DNA of 38,004 nt from Rhodocyclales bacterium RIFCSPLOWO2_02_FULL_63_24 (lineage in GTDB: Bacteria > Pseudomonadota > Gammaproteobacteria > Burkholderiales > Rhodocyclaceae), in the NCBI GenBank assembly GCA_001828935.1, contig MHZX01000077.1:1-38004 (forward strand), in the 5' to 3' direction. Below, piece after piece: positions 18,133 through 26,412 of this stretch; position 1 is the stretch's first letter; each line of letters opens with the position of its first letter. The translations under genes were made by a program, and so were the position numbers. The notes under the pieces were generated by a model. The model was given only the letters and a program-made list of their open reading frames with translations, had not been told where the DNA came from and did no database searches.

Positions 18133-20832
18133 ATGCCGATTCATGGTCTCAGCGCAGAGCAGGCTCTCGCCAGCCTGAACACCACGGCAGCCGGCCTTGC
18201 GGCGCCCGAGGCGGCGCGCCGCTTGGCGGAGTTCGGACCCAACCGCGTCGAGGAAGTCGATCGCGAGCATCTGCTGCTCGGCTTCGCTCGTGAATTCACC
18301 CACTTTTTCGCGATCATTCTGTGGATCGGCGCCGCGCTGGCTTTTCTCGCCGACCATTTCGATCCGGGCCAGGGCATGGGTCGCCTTGGCGTCGCCATCG
18401 TCGGCGTCATCCTCGTCAACGGCATCTTTTCCTTCTGGCAGGAATACAAGGCGGAACAGGCGGTGGCCGCGCTGCGCCGGTTGCTGCCGCAAAAGGTGCA
18501 GGTGCTGCGCGGCGGCGAAGTCGTGGAGTTGTTCGCTACCGATCTGGTGCCCGGCGATATCGTGTTGCTGGAAGAGGGCACGCTGGTCCCGGCAGACTGC
18601 CGCCTGATCGAGGCCAGCGGCTTGCGCGTGAACACCGCGACGGTGACCGGTGAGTCCCTGCCCAAGGCGCGCACGACGGAACCCAGCAGCGAGGACGCGC
18701 CGATCTATGCCAGGAATGTCGTGCTGGCCGGCACCGCAGTGGTGTCGGGCCAGGCGCGCGCCGTGGTGTACGCCACCGGCATGCGTACCGAATTCGGCAG
18801 GATCGCCCACCTGACGCAAACTGCCGGCGAGGCTTCGTCGCCGCTGCAGCGGGAAATTGCCCGGCTTTCCCGCATCGTCGCCGCGCTGGCTACGGCGATG
18901 GGCGTCGCGCTGTTCTTCGTCGGCCAGGCCATGGGCTTGCCGACCTGGGAGAACCTGCTGTTTGCCATCGGCATCATTGTTGCCAATGTGCCGGAAGGCC
19001 TGCTGCCGACGGTGACCCTGTCGTTGGCCATGGCGACCCAGCGCATGGCGAAACGCAACGCATTGGTGCGCCACCTGCCTGCCGTCGAGGCGCTGGGCGC
19101 AACGACCACGATCTGCTGCGACAAGACCGGCACGCTGACGCAGAACCGCATGTCGGTGCGGCGCCTGTGGCTGGGGGGCGGCTTTGTCGATTTCGACGAC
19201 CTGGCGCTGCAACCGCGTTTGCTCCGCGACAACCGCGAGTTGTTCGTCAATGCCGCGCTTTGCCACAATCTGAAGAGCATTGACGAACATGGTCGGCATA
19301 CGCAAGCGGGCGACCCGATGGAAATCGCGCTGGCCGGCATGGGGCGACAGGCGGTCGGCCCGCTTGCCGACCATCGACGCATCGACGAGATCGCGTTCGA
19401 CACCGATCGCAAGCGCATGTCAGTGCTCTGCGCAACGCCTGTGGGACGCGTACTCTACTGCAAAGGTGCGCCGGAGACGGTGCTCGCCGCCTGCGACTAC
19501 GTCCGCTTCGATGCTGCGGCTGACGTCCAACCGGTACCGCTCGATCCCTTGTCGAGAACCCGCCTGCTGGCGGCGCAGCGGCAGATGGCCGAGGCCGGTC
19601 TGCGCGTGCTGGCATTTGCCCATTGCGCGGTCAGCGACGGCGTGCCCGGCGCCGAGCAGGGCATGATCCTCGACGGCCTGGTCGGGCTCGAAGACCCGCC
19701 GCGGCCGGAGGTGCCCGATGCCGTTGCACGCTGCGCCACGGCTGGTATCCGCATCATCATGGTCACCGGCGACCATCCGCAGACGGCGCTGGCGATCGCC
19801 CGCCAGATCGGTCTGGTCAAGACCGAACGGCCGGTGGTCATCAGCGGCGACCAGCTGCGCTCGATCTCTCCGGCGCAACTGCAGTTGACGCTCGACGCCA
19901 GGGAGATCGTCTTCGCCCGCGTTGCCGCCGAGCAGAAGATGCTGATCGTCCAGGCCTTGAAGAAAAAGGGCGAGATAGTCGCCGTCACCGGGGACGGCGT
20001 GAACGACGCACCTGCGCTGAAGACCGCCGATATCGGCATCGCCATGGGCATTGCCGGCACCGACGTGGCCAAGGAGGCCGCCGACCTGATCCTGCTCGAC
20101 GACAACTTCGCCAGCATCGTCGCCGCCATCGAGGAAGGGCGCGCGGTGTTCGACAACATCCGCAAGTTCCTCACCTACATCCTGAGTTCGAACATTCCGG
20201 AACTGGTGCCCTATCTGGCCTTCGTCCTGTTCCGCATTCCGCTGCCGCTGACCATCATCCAGATCCTCGCCGTCGATCTGGGCACCGACATGCTGCCGGC
20301 GCTGGCGCTCGGGGCCGAGCCGCCGGATCCCGACGTCATGCGGCGGCCGCCCAGGGCGCCCCATGAGCGGCTGCTGTCATGGGGCCTGATCGCCCGCGCC
20401 TACCTGTTTCTCGGTGTCCTCGAAGCGGCGGCGGCAATGGCGGTGTTCTTCCTGGTGCTCGATGCGGCCGGCTGGCACTACGGCGTCAGCCTCGATCGCG
20501 TCGATCCCCTGTATCTGCAGGCGACTTCCGCCTGTCTGGCGACGATCGTGGTGATGCAGATGATGAATGTCATGCTGTGCCGCCATCCGGTCAAGTCGGC
20601 GTTCGGCATCGGCTTCTTTGGCAACCGCTACATCCTGCTGGGCCTGGCGGCGGAGCTGGGCGTGATCCTTTTCATCATCTATACGCCGGCCGGCAATTGG
20701 CTGTTCGGCACGGCGCCGGTCGGCGAGGAGGTCTGGGCAGTGGCGCTGGTCTGCGCGGCGCTGATGTGGGTGCTGGAGGAGGCGCGCAAAGCCTGGTTGC
20801 GGCGCCGTCCGACGCAGGCGGTCAGTTCCTGA
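18133..20832 (+). CDS. P-type cation-transporting ATPase, P2 type resembling Na+/K+-ATPase alpha subunit
   Basis: This 899-residue ion pump has all catalytic motifs: TGES (172-175, actuator), PEGL (287-290, M4), phosphorylated D330 in CDKTGTLTQN, KGAPE for nucleotide binding, MVTGDHPQTA, and the hinge GDGVNDAPALK. An N-terminal cation-ATPase domain (LSAEQALASL...GPNRV) and C-terminal helices complete it. M4 reads VANVPEGLLPTVTLSLA. M5-M6 reads SNIPELVPYLAF...DLGTDMLPALALGAEPPDPDVM. These match animal Na+/K+- and H+/K+-ATPase segments more closely than typical bacterial Ca2+ pumps, including both Asp of DLGTD. The ion is inferred to be Na+, K+ or H+. The end overlaps the convergent cupin gene by 11 bp. 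The start could lie slightly upstream. Confidence 0.9.
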   Translation: MPIHGLSAEQALASLNTTAAGLAAPEAARRLAEFGPNRVEEVDREHLLLGFAREFTHFFAIILWIGAALAFLADHFDPGQGMGRLGVAIVGVILVNGIFSFWQEYKAEQAVAALRRLLPQKVQVLRGGEVVELFATDLVPGDIVLLEEGTLVPADCRLIEASGLRVNTATVTGESLPKARTTEPSSEDAPIYARNVVLAGTAVVSGQARAVVYATGMRTEFGRIAHLTQTAGEASSPLQREIARLSRIVAALATAMGVALFFVGQAMGLPTWENLLFAIGIIVANVPEGLLPTVTLSLAMATQRMAKRNALVRHLPAVEALGATTTICCDKTGTLTQNRMSVRRLWLGGGFVDFDDLALQPRLLRDNRELFVNAALCHNLKSIDEHGRHTQAGDPMEIALAGMGRQAVGPLADHRRIDEIAFDTDRKRMSVLCATPVGRVLYCKGAPETVLAACDYVRFDAAADVQPVPLDPLSRTRLLAAQRQMAEAGLRVLAFAHCAVSDGVPGAEQGMILDGLVGLEDPPRPEVPDAVARCATAGIRIIMVTGDHPQTALAIARQIGLVKTERPVVISGDQLRSISPAQLQLTLDAREIVFARVAAEQKMLIVQALKKKGEIVAVTGDGVNDAPALKTADIGIAMGIAGTDVAKEAADLILLDDNFASIVAAIEEGRAVFDNIRKFLTYILSSNIPELVPYLAFVLFRIPLPLTIIQILAVDLGTDMLPALALGAEPPDPDVMRRPPRAPHERLLSWGLIARAYLFLGVLEAAAAMAVFFLVLDAAGWHYGVSLDRVDPLYLQATSACLATIVVMQMMNVMLCRHPVKSAFGIGFFGNRYILLGLAAELGVILFIIYTPAGNWLFGTAPVGEEVWAVALVCAALMWVLEEARKAWLRRRPTQAVSS

Positions 20833-21160
20833 TCCGGTCCGCGACATGCACCGCCAGCCAGACCGTCGGCGCGTCCGGTTCGGTCCATTCGACGCGGTGG
20901 CGCCGCCCGGACCCGATCTGCAGCCAGTCACCCGGATGCAGGACGCGGGCTTCCGCTTCATCCTCGAAGCGCAACAGCGCCGCGCCTTTCAGCAGCAGTA
21001 CCCATTCGGCATCTTCCTGCCGATACCAGAAGCCCGGCGGGCTTGCCTGGCCGCTGGAGACTATGCGTTCGATGCGCAGGCCGGGTTGCGCCAGCAGGAT
21101 TTCCAGGCGTTCGGCGGCTTCCGGTGCGAGGGGCAGGTCGGCAAAAAGATTGCCCGCCAT
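20822..21160 (-). CDS. Cupin domain protein (second of a pair)
   Basis: This is a 112-residue single-domain cupin. It begins with a short helical part (NLFADLPLAPEAAERLEILL). The barrel carries GFWYRQEDAEWVLLLKGAALLRFEDE and a second motif HPGDWLQIGSGRRHRVEW. The first motif has E and W where many cupins have His-x-His, so metal binding is doubtful there. The product is probably a small cytoplasmic binding protein or enzyme of unknown substrate. The ATG overlaps the preceding cupin stop by one base (TGATG), showing coupling. A TTG three bases upstream is an alternative start. The end overlaps the ATPase gene on the other strand. Confidence 0.8.
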   Translation of the reverse strand: MAGNLFADLPLAPEAAERLEILLAQPGLRIERIVSSGQASPPGFWYRQEDAEWVLLLKGAALLRFEDEAEARVLHPGDWLQIGSGRRHRVEWTEPDAPTVWLAVHVADRIRN

Positions 21161-21525
21161 CAAGCATCCTCCAGCAGCTCGGTGTCCTCATGCGAGTAGG
21201 GCGGACTGCAACAACAGAGGAAGCGTAGCGGCTCCTCGCCGGTGGCTTCGATCCGGTGCGGCGTGCCGGGTGCGATCAGCACCGTGTCGCCAGCGCCGAC
21301 TGTGAAGCGGCTCTCGCCCAGCGTCATGATGCCGCTGCCGGCACTGAGGTGATACAGCTCCTCCGTCAGCGCATGGCGATGCAGTTGCGTCCGCGCGCCG
21401 GGCTGCACGGTGGCCTCCGCCAGGCTTTGCAGGCGGTTGCCGTGCACTGTCGGGTGCATCAGTTCGCGAATTTCGGAACCGTCCTTGGTGAGGTAGGCGG
21501 GAGCATCTGCGTAGCGGTACTTCAT
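21160..21525 (-). CDS. Cupin domain protein (first of a pair)
   Basis: This 121-residue metal-type cupin has motif 1 HRHALTEELYHLSAGSG, with the His-x-His-x4-Glu ligand set, and motif 2 APGTPHRIEA with the fourth His. Such small cupins act as isomerases, dioxygenases or sensors. The substrate is unknown. It ends with SPPYSHEDTELLEDA. It starts 6 bp after the amidase stop and overlaps the next cupin, so amidase and both cupins look like one operon. The fold assignment is firm. The role is open. Confidence 0.82.
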   Translation of the reverse strand: MKYRYADAPAYLTKDGSEIRELMHPTVHGNRLQSLAEATVQPGARTQLHRHALTEELYHLSAGSGIMTLGESRFTVGAGDTVLIAPGTPHRIEATGEEPLRFLCCCSPPYSHEDTELLEDA

Positions 21526-21531
21526 GCTGGG

Positions 21532-22329
21532 CTATTCCGCCGCGGGGGGAGTGGCCGGGCTGCGCGCCTCGCGCTGCCGCTTGGCCTGGAGCAGGCAATG
21601 CAGCAGGGCTTGCTCGTCCGGCGCCAGCTCGGCATCGGCGTCGCTCGCCGCGAAGTGACGGCGGAAGGCCTGGCGCGCGGCTGCCGGGGCCGAGATGTCA
21701 TAGCCCAGCGCCTGCAGTCCCAGCAACGCATCGAAGCCGGCCGGCGCCGTCGGCGGCGGCGTCTCGCACCACAGGCCGAAGCCATGTTGGGCCAGTCGTT
21801 GCCAGGGGAACAGGCGGCCCGGGTCGACCTTGCGGGTCGGCGCGATATCGCCGTGCGCGAGTACATTGGCCGCGGGAATGCGGTGGCGCGTGCGCAGTTC
21901 GTCGAGCAGCGCCAGCAGGGCGACGATCTGCGCCTCGGCAAAGATTTCGTCGCCGGTATTGTCGAGCTCGATGCCGATCGAGGCGGAGTTGAGATCGGTG
22001 TTGCCGCCCCACCAGGACTCGCCGGCATGCCAGGCGCGCGCGGTTTCGTCGACCAGTTGCAGGACCGCGCCGTCGCGCCCGATCAGGTAATGCGCGCTGA
22101 CCTTGCGCTGCGGATCGGTCAGCGTCGCCAGCGCCGTGGCCGCGTTGTCGTTGGTGGTCTGGTGCAGGATGACAAAATTCGGCCGTCGCTGGTCGAAGTT
22201 CGGCGACGGCTGCCACAGTGCACCGCGTCCCTGATCCGGGCCCAGCGGCGCGCAGGCGGCGAGTGTCGTCAGCAGAAGCGCGGCCAGTCCGCGCGCCACC
22301 ATGGATGCTTGTTGCCGCTGGGCGGGCAT
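21532..22329 (-). CDS. N-acetylmuramoyl-L-alanine amidase, AmpD/AmiD-type lipoprotein
   Basis: This 265-residue amidase_2 protein should cleave the MurNAc-L-Ala bond of peptidoglycan fragments. It has a lipoprotein signal (RGLAALLLTTLAAC, lipidated Cys at residue 26), so it sits on a periplasm-facing membrane like E. coli AmiD. The zinc site can be read in VILHQTTND (first His), SASIGIELDN with Glu, and AHGDIAPTRKVDPG (His and Asp/Lys region). It ends with a putative peptidoglycan-binding tail (LLGLQALGYDIS...). The start is uncertain: ATG at 22329 or 22302 both leave a usable signal. Much longer upstream readings are antisense to other genes. Confidence 0.88.
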   Translation of the reverse strand: MPAQRQQASMVARGLAALLLTTLAACAPLGPDQGRGALWQPSPNFDQRRPNFVILHQTTNDNAATALATLTDPQRKVSAHYLIGRDGAVLQLVDETARAWHAGESWWGGNTDLNSASIGIELDNTGDEIFAEAQIVALLALLDELRTRHRIPAANVLAHGDIAPTRKVDPGRLFPWQRLAQHGFGLWCETPPPTAPAGFDALLGLQALGYDISAPAAARQAFRRHFAASDADAELAPDEQALLHCLLQAKRQREARSPATPPAAE

Positions 22330-22343
22330 CCAGGCGAGCGCCG

Positions 22344-22568
22344 TCAGGCGGTAACGATCGGCTTGGCGAGTCGCGCCCGGCTTTGCGCCTCGGACTTGTT
22401 CATCTCGGATACCTTGCGGCCATAGGCTTCGCGTGCGGCTTGGCCCTGACGGGTTGCCTCGATGCTGCGGATACAGCGCCAGCGCTTGCCGGCCTTGGTT
22501 TCGATCTGGCGCATCTCCGTTTTCGGATGATGCTGACGGCAGTGGTAGCAGAATGCGGTTTCGGCCAT
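22344..22568 (-). CDS. Small Cys-containing protein (74 residues), unknown
   Basis: This short basic protein begins AETAFCYHCRQHHPKTEM. A CxxC and a later Cys in KRWRC, with nearby histidines, suggest a zinc-ribbon-like site. The second half (EATRQGQAAREAYGRKVSEMNKSEAQSRARL) is helical and positively charged. It may bind nucleic acid, but no family is recognised. It lies 14 bp upstream of the amidase gene on the same strand. It diverges from the exonuclease gene across 141 bp. Confidence 0.65.
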   Translation of the reverse strand: MAETAFCYHCRQHHPKTEMRQIETKAGKRWRCIRSIEATRQGQAAREAYGRKVSEMNKSEAQSRARLAKPIVTA

Positions 22569-22709
22569 TCGTAAGAACTCGGGCAGTAAAGTAGGCGAAT
22601 TGTAAACCGATAATGCGTCCAGCGATTCGGTAGGCTGCAGCCTTGTCGAGTTTGGCAAGAGGCCGGCGGCGGTTTGCCGCAGCGGATTTCCAGAGGGCGG
22701 ACCACACTC

Positions 22710-23306
22710 ATGAATACCAGCCCAAGCATCGCCACCGATTCCGAGCTGCCCCTGTATGAGGGCGTCGCCATGGCCGACGTGGTGCTTGTCATATCGCCGG
22801 AAACCGCGGCCGAAGCCCGTCAGGCATTGCTGGCAGAAGATGTCGTCGGCTTCGATACGGAGTCGAAGCCGACCTTCAGCAAGGGTGAAATTTCCAGCGG
22901 ACCGCATCTGATCCAGTTGGCGACCGCGACCAGGGTTTATCTGTTCCCGGTCGGCCGCCTGCCCGAGCACCACGGCCTGAAGGCCATTCTCGAATCGCCC
23001 CGCATTCTGAAGGTCGGCTTCGGTCTCGGCACCGATCTTGCGCAGTTGCAATCGCGTCTCGGGATCGCTGCGCAAAACGTCCTCGACCTTTCCCGCGTCT
23101 TGCGTTGCGAGCAGCGTAATCACGGCCTCGGCGCCAAAACCGCCGTCGCACAATATTTCGGACAACGGCTGCAGAAATCCAGGAGGACGTCCACCTCCAA
23201 CTGGGCCAATCCGCGGCTGACGGAGCGCCAACTGCTGTACGCGGCCAATGACGCCCAGGTTGCCCTGCGGGTTTATCGCGCGGCACTCTGGCCACCGTCC
23301 GGGTAA
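22710..23306 (+). CDS. 3'-5' exonuclease domain protein (RNase D-like)
   Basis: This 198-residue protein is essentially one DEDDy exonuclease domain. Exo I is VVGFDTESKP (D and E). Exo II is KVGFGLGTDLAQL (third acidic residue). Exo III is LLYAANDAQVAL, with Tyr and the final Asp of YxxxD. It lacks the HRDC domains of full RNase D. Stand-alone proteins of this type degrade or trim RNA or DNA 3' ends. The target here is unknown. The start ATG at 22710 is preferred to an upstream in-frame codon at 22674, because the family likeness begins well downstream of both. Confidence 0.85.
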   Translation: MNTSPSIATDSELPLYEGVAMADVVLVISPETAAEARQALLAEDVVGFDTESKPTFSKGEISSGPHLIQLATATRVYLFPVGRLPEHHGLKAILESPRILKVGFGLGTDLAQLQSRLGIAAQNVLDLSRVLRCEQRNHGLGAKTAVAQYFGQRLQKSRRTSTSNWANPRLTERQLLYAANDAQVALRVYRAALWPPSG

Positions 23307-23346
23307 CGGAAACCGTCCATGCATTTAGACTAAGCTATTGAACGCT

Positions 23347-23375
23347 TTGGTGTTTTTCGCGAACGGCGGTACTAT
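23347..23375 (+). promoter_or_regulatory. Putative promoter of the HD-GYP-like gene
   Basis: TTGGTG (23347-23352) and TACTAT (23370-23375) are 17 bp apart. They match three and four consensus positions. The ATG lies 63 bp downstream, with AAGGGAG as ribosome site. Confidence 0.35.
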
Positions 23376-23437
23376 CCCGTCCGGCCATCGCGTCTCGGCC
23401 CATGTGCATCGCAAGCGGATAGCAAGGGAGCCTGGGC

Positions 23438-24571
23438 ATGCTGAAACAACGCATCAGTCTGCAAGAGTTGACAGTCGGACAGCCGCTGCCCTGGGATGCC
23501 TACGATCAGGATGGAGTCCTGTTGCTGCGTCGTGGCGAGGCGATTCCCAGCCAGAGATCGATCGACCGGCTGGTTGAGAGCGGGCTGTTCGCGCAGAAGG
23601 AAGAGTTCGCGCAGAGGGAGAGCGTTCCGCTTGCCGGCGAAACGCCGAGCGCGTTGCAGCACGTGGTTGATGGACGGCGGATACTGGCCGGCATGTTCGG
23701 TCAGAATCCGGACAGCATCGACGACTTCGCCGGCCGCATGGACAAGCTGGTGCAGACCGTGCGGAATGCTTGCGAGGCTCACGCCGCGGTCAGCCTGGCG
23801 TCTATTCTGCTGATGCAGGACACCGAATACCGGGTCAGGCATCCGATCAACGTAGGCATCCTGAGCTATTTTTTGGCCAAGGAACTGGCGCTGGACGACG
23901 CGGCGCAGCAGGCCACCGTGGCCGCGGCCTTGACCATGAACCTGGGCATGTACGAGGTGCAGGAAAAGGTCGATGCGATCCCCGGCGCATTGAACGACAA
24001 GCTGGTGACCATGATCCGCCGCCATCCGGCACTCGGTGCCGAGCGACTGGCGAAACTGGGCATCGCCGATCAGAAGTGGATCACCATGGTCCGCCAACAT
24101 CACGAATACCACGACGGCTCGGGATATCCGGCCGGCCTCGCGGGAGACGCCATCGAAATGGGCGCCAGGATCGTCGGCCTTGCTGACCGGTTTTGCGCAA
24201 TGGTATCGGTGCGCGGCTATCGGCCGCCGCATAAGCCCAACACGGCGCTGCGGGATCTGTACCTGAAGCATGGGCCGAAGATCGATGTGGTGGTCGCCGG
24301 CACCATGATCCGGCTGGTCGGCATCTATCCGCTCGGCACCCTGGTGCGGCTCAAGACTTCGGAAATCGGCGTTGTAACGGGTCCGGGCAATGGCCCGGAC
24401 ACTCCCGCGGTGCATGCCGTGATTGGCCGCAGCGGGGTGTCCCTCGAAGTGGCGTCCCATCGCAAGACGCACCTGACGGATTCAGCCATCGAAGACGTGC
24501 TCACGGTCGACAAGATCAGCGTGCCGATCCGCATGGCGACCATATGGGGAAAGGACGCCAGGCTCGCTTGA
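23438..24571 (+). CDS. HD-GYP-like domain protein with degenerate metal centre
   Basis: HD-GYP proteins hydrolyse cyclic di-GMP. This 377-residue protein has an N-terminal DUF3391-like region (ISLQELTVGQPLPWDAYDQDGVLLLRRG). The HD-GYP fold follows: H135 in YRVRHPINVG, H196 in RRHPALGAERL, QHHEYHDGSGYP at 220-231, and D250. The eponymous HD pair, which should stand in a motif like LLHDIGK, reads TMNLGM (167-168 are Met-Asn, Lys replaced by Met). Two metal ligands are therefore missing. By inference it binds but does not hydrolyse c-di-GMP, or partners another enzyme. A C-terminal extension of about 90 residues (LKTSEIGVVTGPGNG...) follows. It converges on xerC. Confidence 0.85.
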   Translation: MLKQRISLQELTVGQPLPWDAYDQDGVLLLRRGEAIPSQRSIDRLVESGLFAQKEEFAQRESVPLAGETPSALQHVVDGRRILAGMFGQNPDSIDDFAGRMDKLVQTVRNACEAHAAVSLASILLMQDTEYRVRHPINVGILSYFLAKELALDDAAQQATVAAALTMNLGMYEVQEKVDAIPGALNDKLVTMIRRHPALGAERLAKLGIADQKWITMVRQHHEYHDGSGYPAGLAGDAIEMGARIVGLADRFCAMVSVRGYRPPHKPNTALRDLYLKHGPKIDVVVAGTMIRLVGIYPLGTLVRLKTSEIGVVTGPGNGPDTPAVHAVIGRSGVSLEVASHRKTHLTDSAIEDVLTVDKISVPIRMATIWGKDARLA

Positions 24572-24622
24572 GTGCCGGGGCATCGGTAGCCGTCGCGACA
24601 AGGGCTGATTGCGGGTTTCTGT

Positions 24623-25528
24623 TCAGGCCTTTTTCGCGCGCGGATGCGCTGCGTCGTAGATTTTCGCCAGGTGCTGGAAGTCGAGATGGGTATAGATCTG
24701 CGTTGCCGCAATGCTGGCGTGACCAAGCATTTCCTGCACCGCACGCAGGTCGCCGGAGGATTGCAGCAGATGCGAGGCGAACGAATGGCGCAGCATGTGG
24801 GGATGCACATGCACGCCCACGCCCTGGCGCTGAGCCCACTGCGCGAGGCGGCCTTGGATCTGGCGCGGCGTCAGGCGCGTGCCGTTGCGGCCGAGGAAGA
24901 GCGCCGGCTGGGCGTCGGACGCAAATTGCGGACGCACTGCCAGCCAGGCTTCGAGGGCGCTGCGCGCCTGGTCGCCGACCGGCACCGTGCGCGTCTTGCG
25001 GCGTTTGCCGGTGACCGTGACTTCGCCTGCCGCCAGATCGAGGCCGCCGGGCAGGTCGAGGCTTACCAGTTCGGCCAGCCGCAGACCGGACGAATACAGC
25101 AGCTCGAACATTGCCGCGTCGCGCACCAGTAGCGGCTCGTTTGCTCGATCCGCCGCCAGACTCGCCGCCGACCCGTCGAGCAAGGCCGCCGCCTGATCGA
25201 TGCCCAGCGCCTTGGGCAGGCTGCGCGCGCGTTTCGGCGCGCGCAGGCCGTCGGCGGGATTCAGCGCGATGACGCCGCGCCTGGCCAGCCAGGTGTAATA
25301 GCCGCGCCATGCCGACAGGGTACGCGCGATCGAGCGCGGCGCGAGTTCCTGCGCATGCAGCTGCATCAGGCCGCGCCGTAGTTGCGGGCTTTTCAGTGCG
25401 GTCAGCTCGGCGCCGGCGGCCAGCGCCGTGAGGCGCGCCAAATCGCGGCGATAGGCATCCAGGGTATGCGGGCTGGCGCGCCGCTGCACCGCCAACTCGG
25501 CGAGATAGCTCTCGACCGAGGTGTCCAC
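24623..25528 (-). CDS. xerC: Tyrosine recombinase XerC
   Basis: XerC, with XerD, resolves chromosome dimers at dif. At 301 residues it is normal length. The N-terminal SAM-like DNA-binding domain (ESYLAELAVQRRASPHTLDAYRRDLARL) is followed by the catalytic domain. All six active residues can be placed: R150 (SSGLRLAEL), K175 (VTGKRRK), H244 and R247 (HMLRHSFASH), H270 (LGHAS) and nucleophile Y279 (IYTHLD). Its place after dapF and DUF484 matches the order known from other proteobacteria. A 221-bp gap separates it from DUF484, where the genes are often closer. Confidence 0.95.
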   Translation of the reverse strand: MDTSVESYLAELAVQRRASPHTLDAYRRDLARLTALAAGAELTALKSPQLRRGLMQLHAQELAPRSIARTLSAWRGYYTWLARRGVIALNPADGLRAPKRARSLPKALGIDQAAALLDGSAASLAADRANEPLLVRDAAMFELLYSSGLRLAELVSLDLPGGLDLAAGEVTVTGKRRKTRTVPVGDQARSALEAWLAVRPQFASDAQPALFLGRNGTRLTPRQIQGRLAQWAQRQGVGVHVHPHMLRHSFASHLLQSSGDLRAVQEMLGHASIAATQIYTHLDFQHLAKIYDAAHPRAKKA

Positions 25529-25749
25529 GTGGCTAGTGTGAAATAACCCGTTCGGAGCGACTGGTGAAAGTCGAGCGAAGCGAGCTGACCAGAAGCCTCC
25601 CCGTGAGGGGAGGATGGGAGGGGCGGGCCTTCAATTCGCCTTTAGTTACGGCCGCTGCGCTTAACGCCGATGATGCCGGCGTTAGCCTCCACTGAAACTT
25701 CGTTTTCGCGTGTTTCATCATCAGCGGGTGACTCTCACTGTCATGTGCG
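25529..25749. other. Intergenic stretch with two hairpins between DUF484 and xerC
   Basis: CCTCCCC (25596-25602) and GGGGAGG (25607-25613) form a perfect 7-bp stem capped by GTGA, a GNRA-type loop on the plus strand. TAACGCC (25662-25668) and GGCGTTA (25678-25684) form a second perfect stem with a 9-base loop. Neither has a T-run on either strand. No gene is evident. It may be a decayed repeat element inserted in the dapF-DUF484-xerC cluster. Confidence 0.5.
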
Positions 25750-26412
25750 TTAGGCGACCACCCTCAGCAAAGCCGCCGAGGCCATCTCGCCGATCCGTTC
25801 CAGGTACAGCGTGCCGAGTTCCGGGTAGAAGCGATGCGGCTCCTCGCTGGCCATCAGCAACAGGCCGAAGCAGACGCCGCCGGATTCGCGCAGCGGCACC
25901 TGGGTCATCGAGCGCAAATGGCCGGCGGCTTCGCCGAACCAGGCCAGCGATTGCTGTCCGTTCACCGTTCCACAGTAGGGCCGGTGCAGGCCCGCGGCAA
26001 AGGCCTTGACGCTATCGGCGACCGCGTCGAATTCCGGGCCGTCGCCCTGGCCGGCGCCCCACAGGCGCAGCGTCACGTGCGGTACGGCGAAGGCGCCGCC
26101 CAGATGCGAATACAGCGCGCGCACCACGCTGGCCTGGTCGGTGGCCGCGATCAGAGCTACGGCCAGGCCATGCACCTTGTCCGAAATCGAGTCGTTCTCC
26201 TCGCCGAAGCCGATCAGTTCGACCAGTTTCGATTCGAGCGTGCGCACCTTGTCGCGCAGGGTGAACAACTGCTTCTCGGTGATCGAGATGGCGCGTCCGC
26301 TGTGCGGATCGGGCAGGGTCACCAGGGTCAGCATGTCGGCATACTGGTCGAAGAATTCCGGGTGGTCGTGGAGGTAGTGGGCGACGTCTTCCGCTTTCAT
26401 GTCAGTTCTCAT
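25750..26412 (-). CDS. DUF484 family protein
   Basis: This 220-residue protein belongs to the DUF484 family, which has a GAF-like fold and is encoded between dapF and xerC in many proteobacteria (E. coli yigA position). The N-terminus [22 protein letters not shown] and the following [28 protein letters not shown] are the family signature, including a short coiled coil. The later part resembles a GAF sensor domain. Its function is not established. The ATG at 26412 overlaps the dapF stop as ATGA. A second ATG at 26400 (MKAEDV) is an equally plausible start. Confidence 0.88.
   Translation of the reverse strand: MRTDMKAEDVAHYLHDHPEFFDQYADMLTLVTLPDPHSGRAISITEKQLFTLRDKVRTLESKLVELIGFGEENDSISDKVHGLAVALIAATDQASVVRALYSHLGGAFAVPHVTLRLWGAGQGDGPEFDAVADSVKAFAAGLHRPYCGTVNGQQSLAWFGEAAGHLRSMTQVPLRESGGVCFGLLLMASEEPHRFYPELGTLYLERIGEMASAALLRVVA

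Noticed and set aside
21532-22707. A 391-residue amidase with a long N-terminal extension
   Set aside because: The extension is antisense or out of frame to the small Cys protein and intergenic DNA. A lipoprotein signal begins at about 22329.
25620-25690. Integron attC site (GCGTTAGCC and CTTAA near AATTCG)
   Set aside because: The left simple site does not pair with the right GTTAG site and the spacing is wrong. There is no integrase or cassette array.
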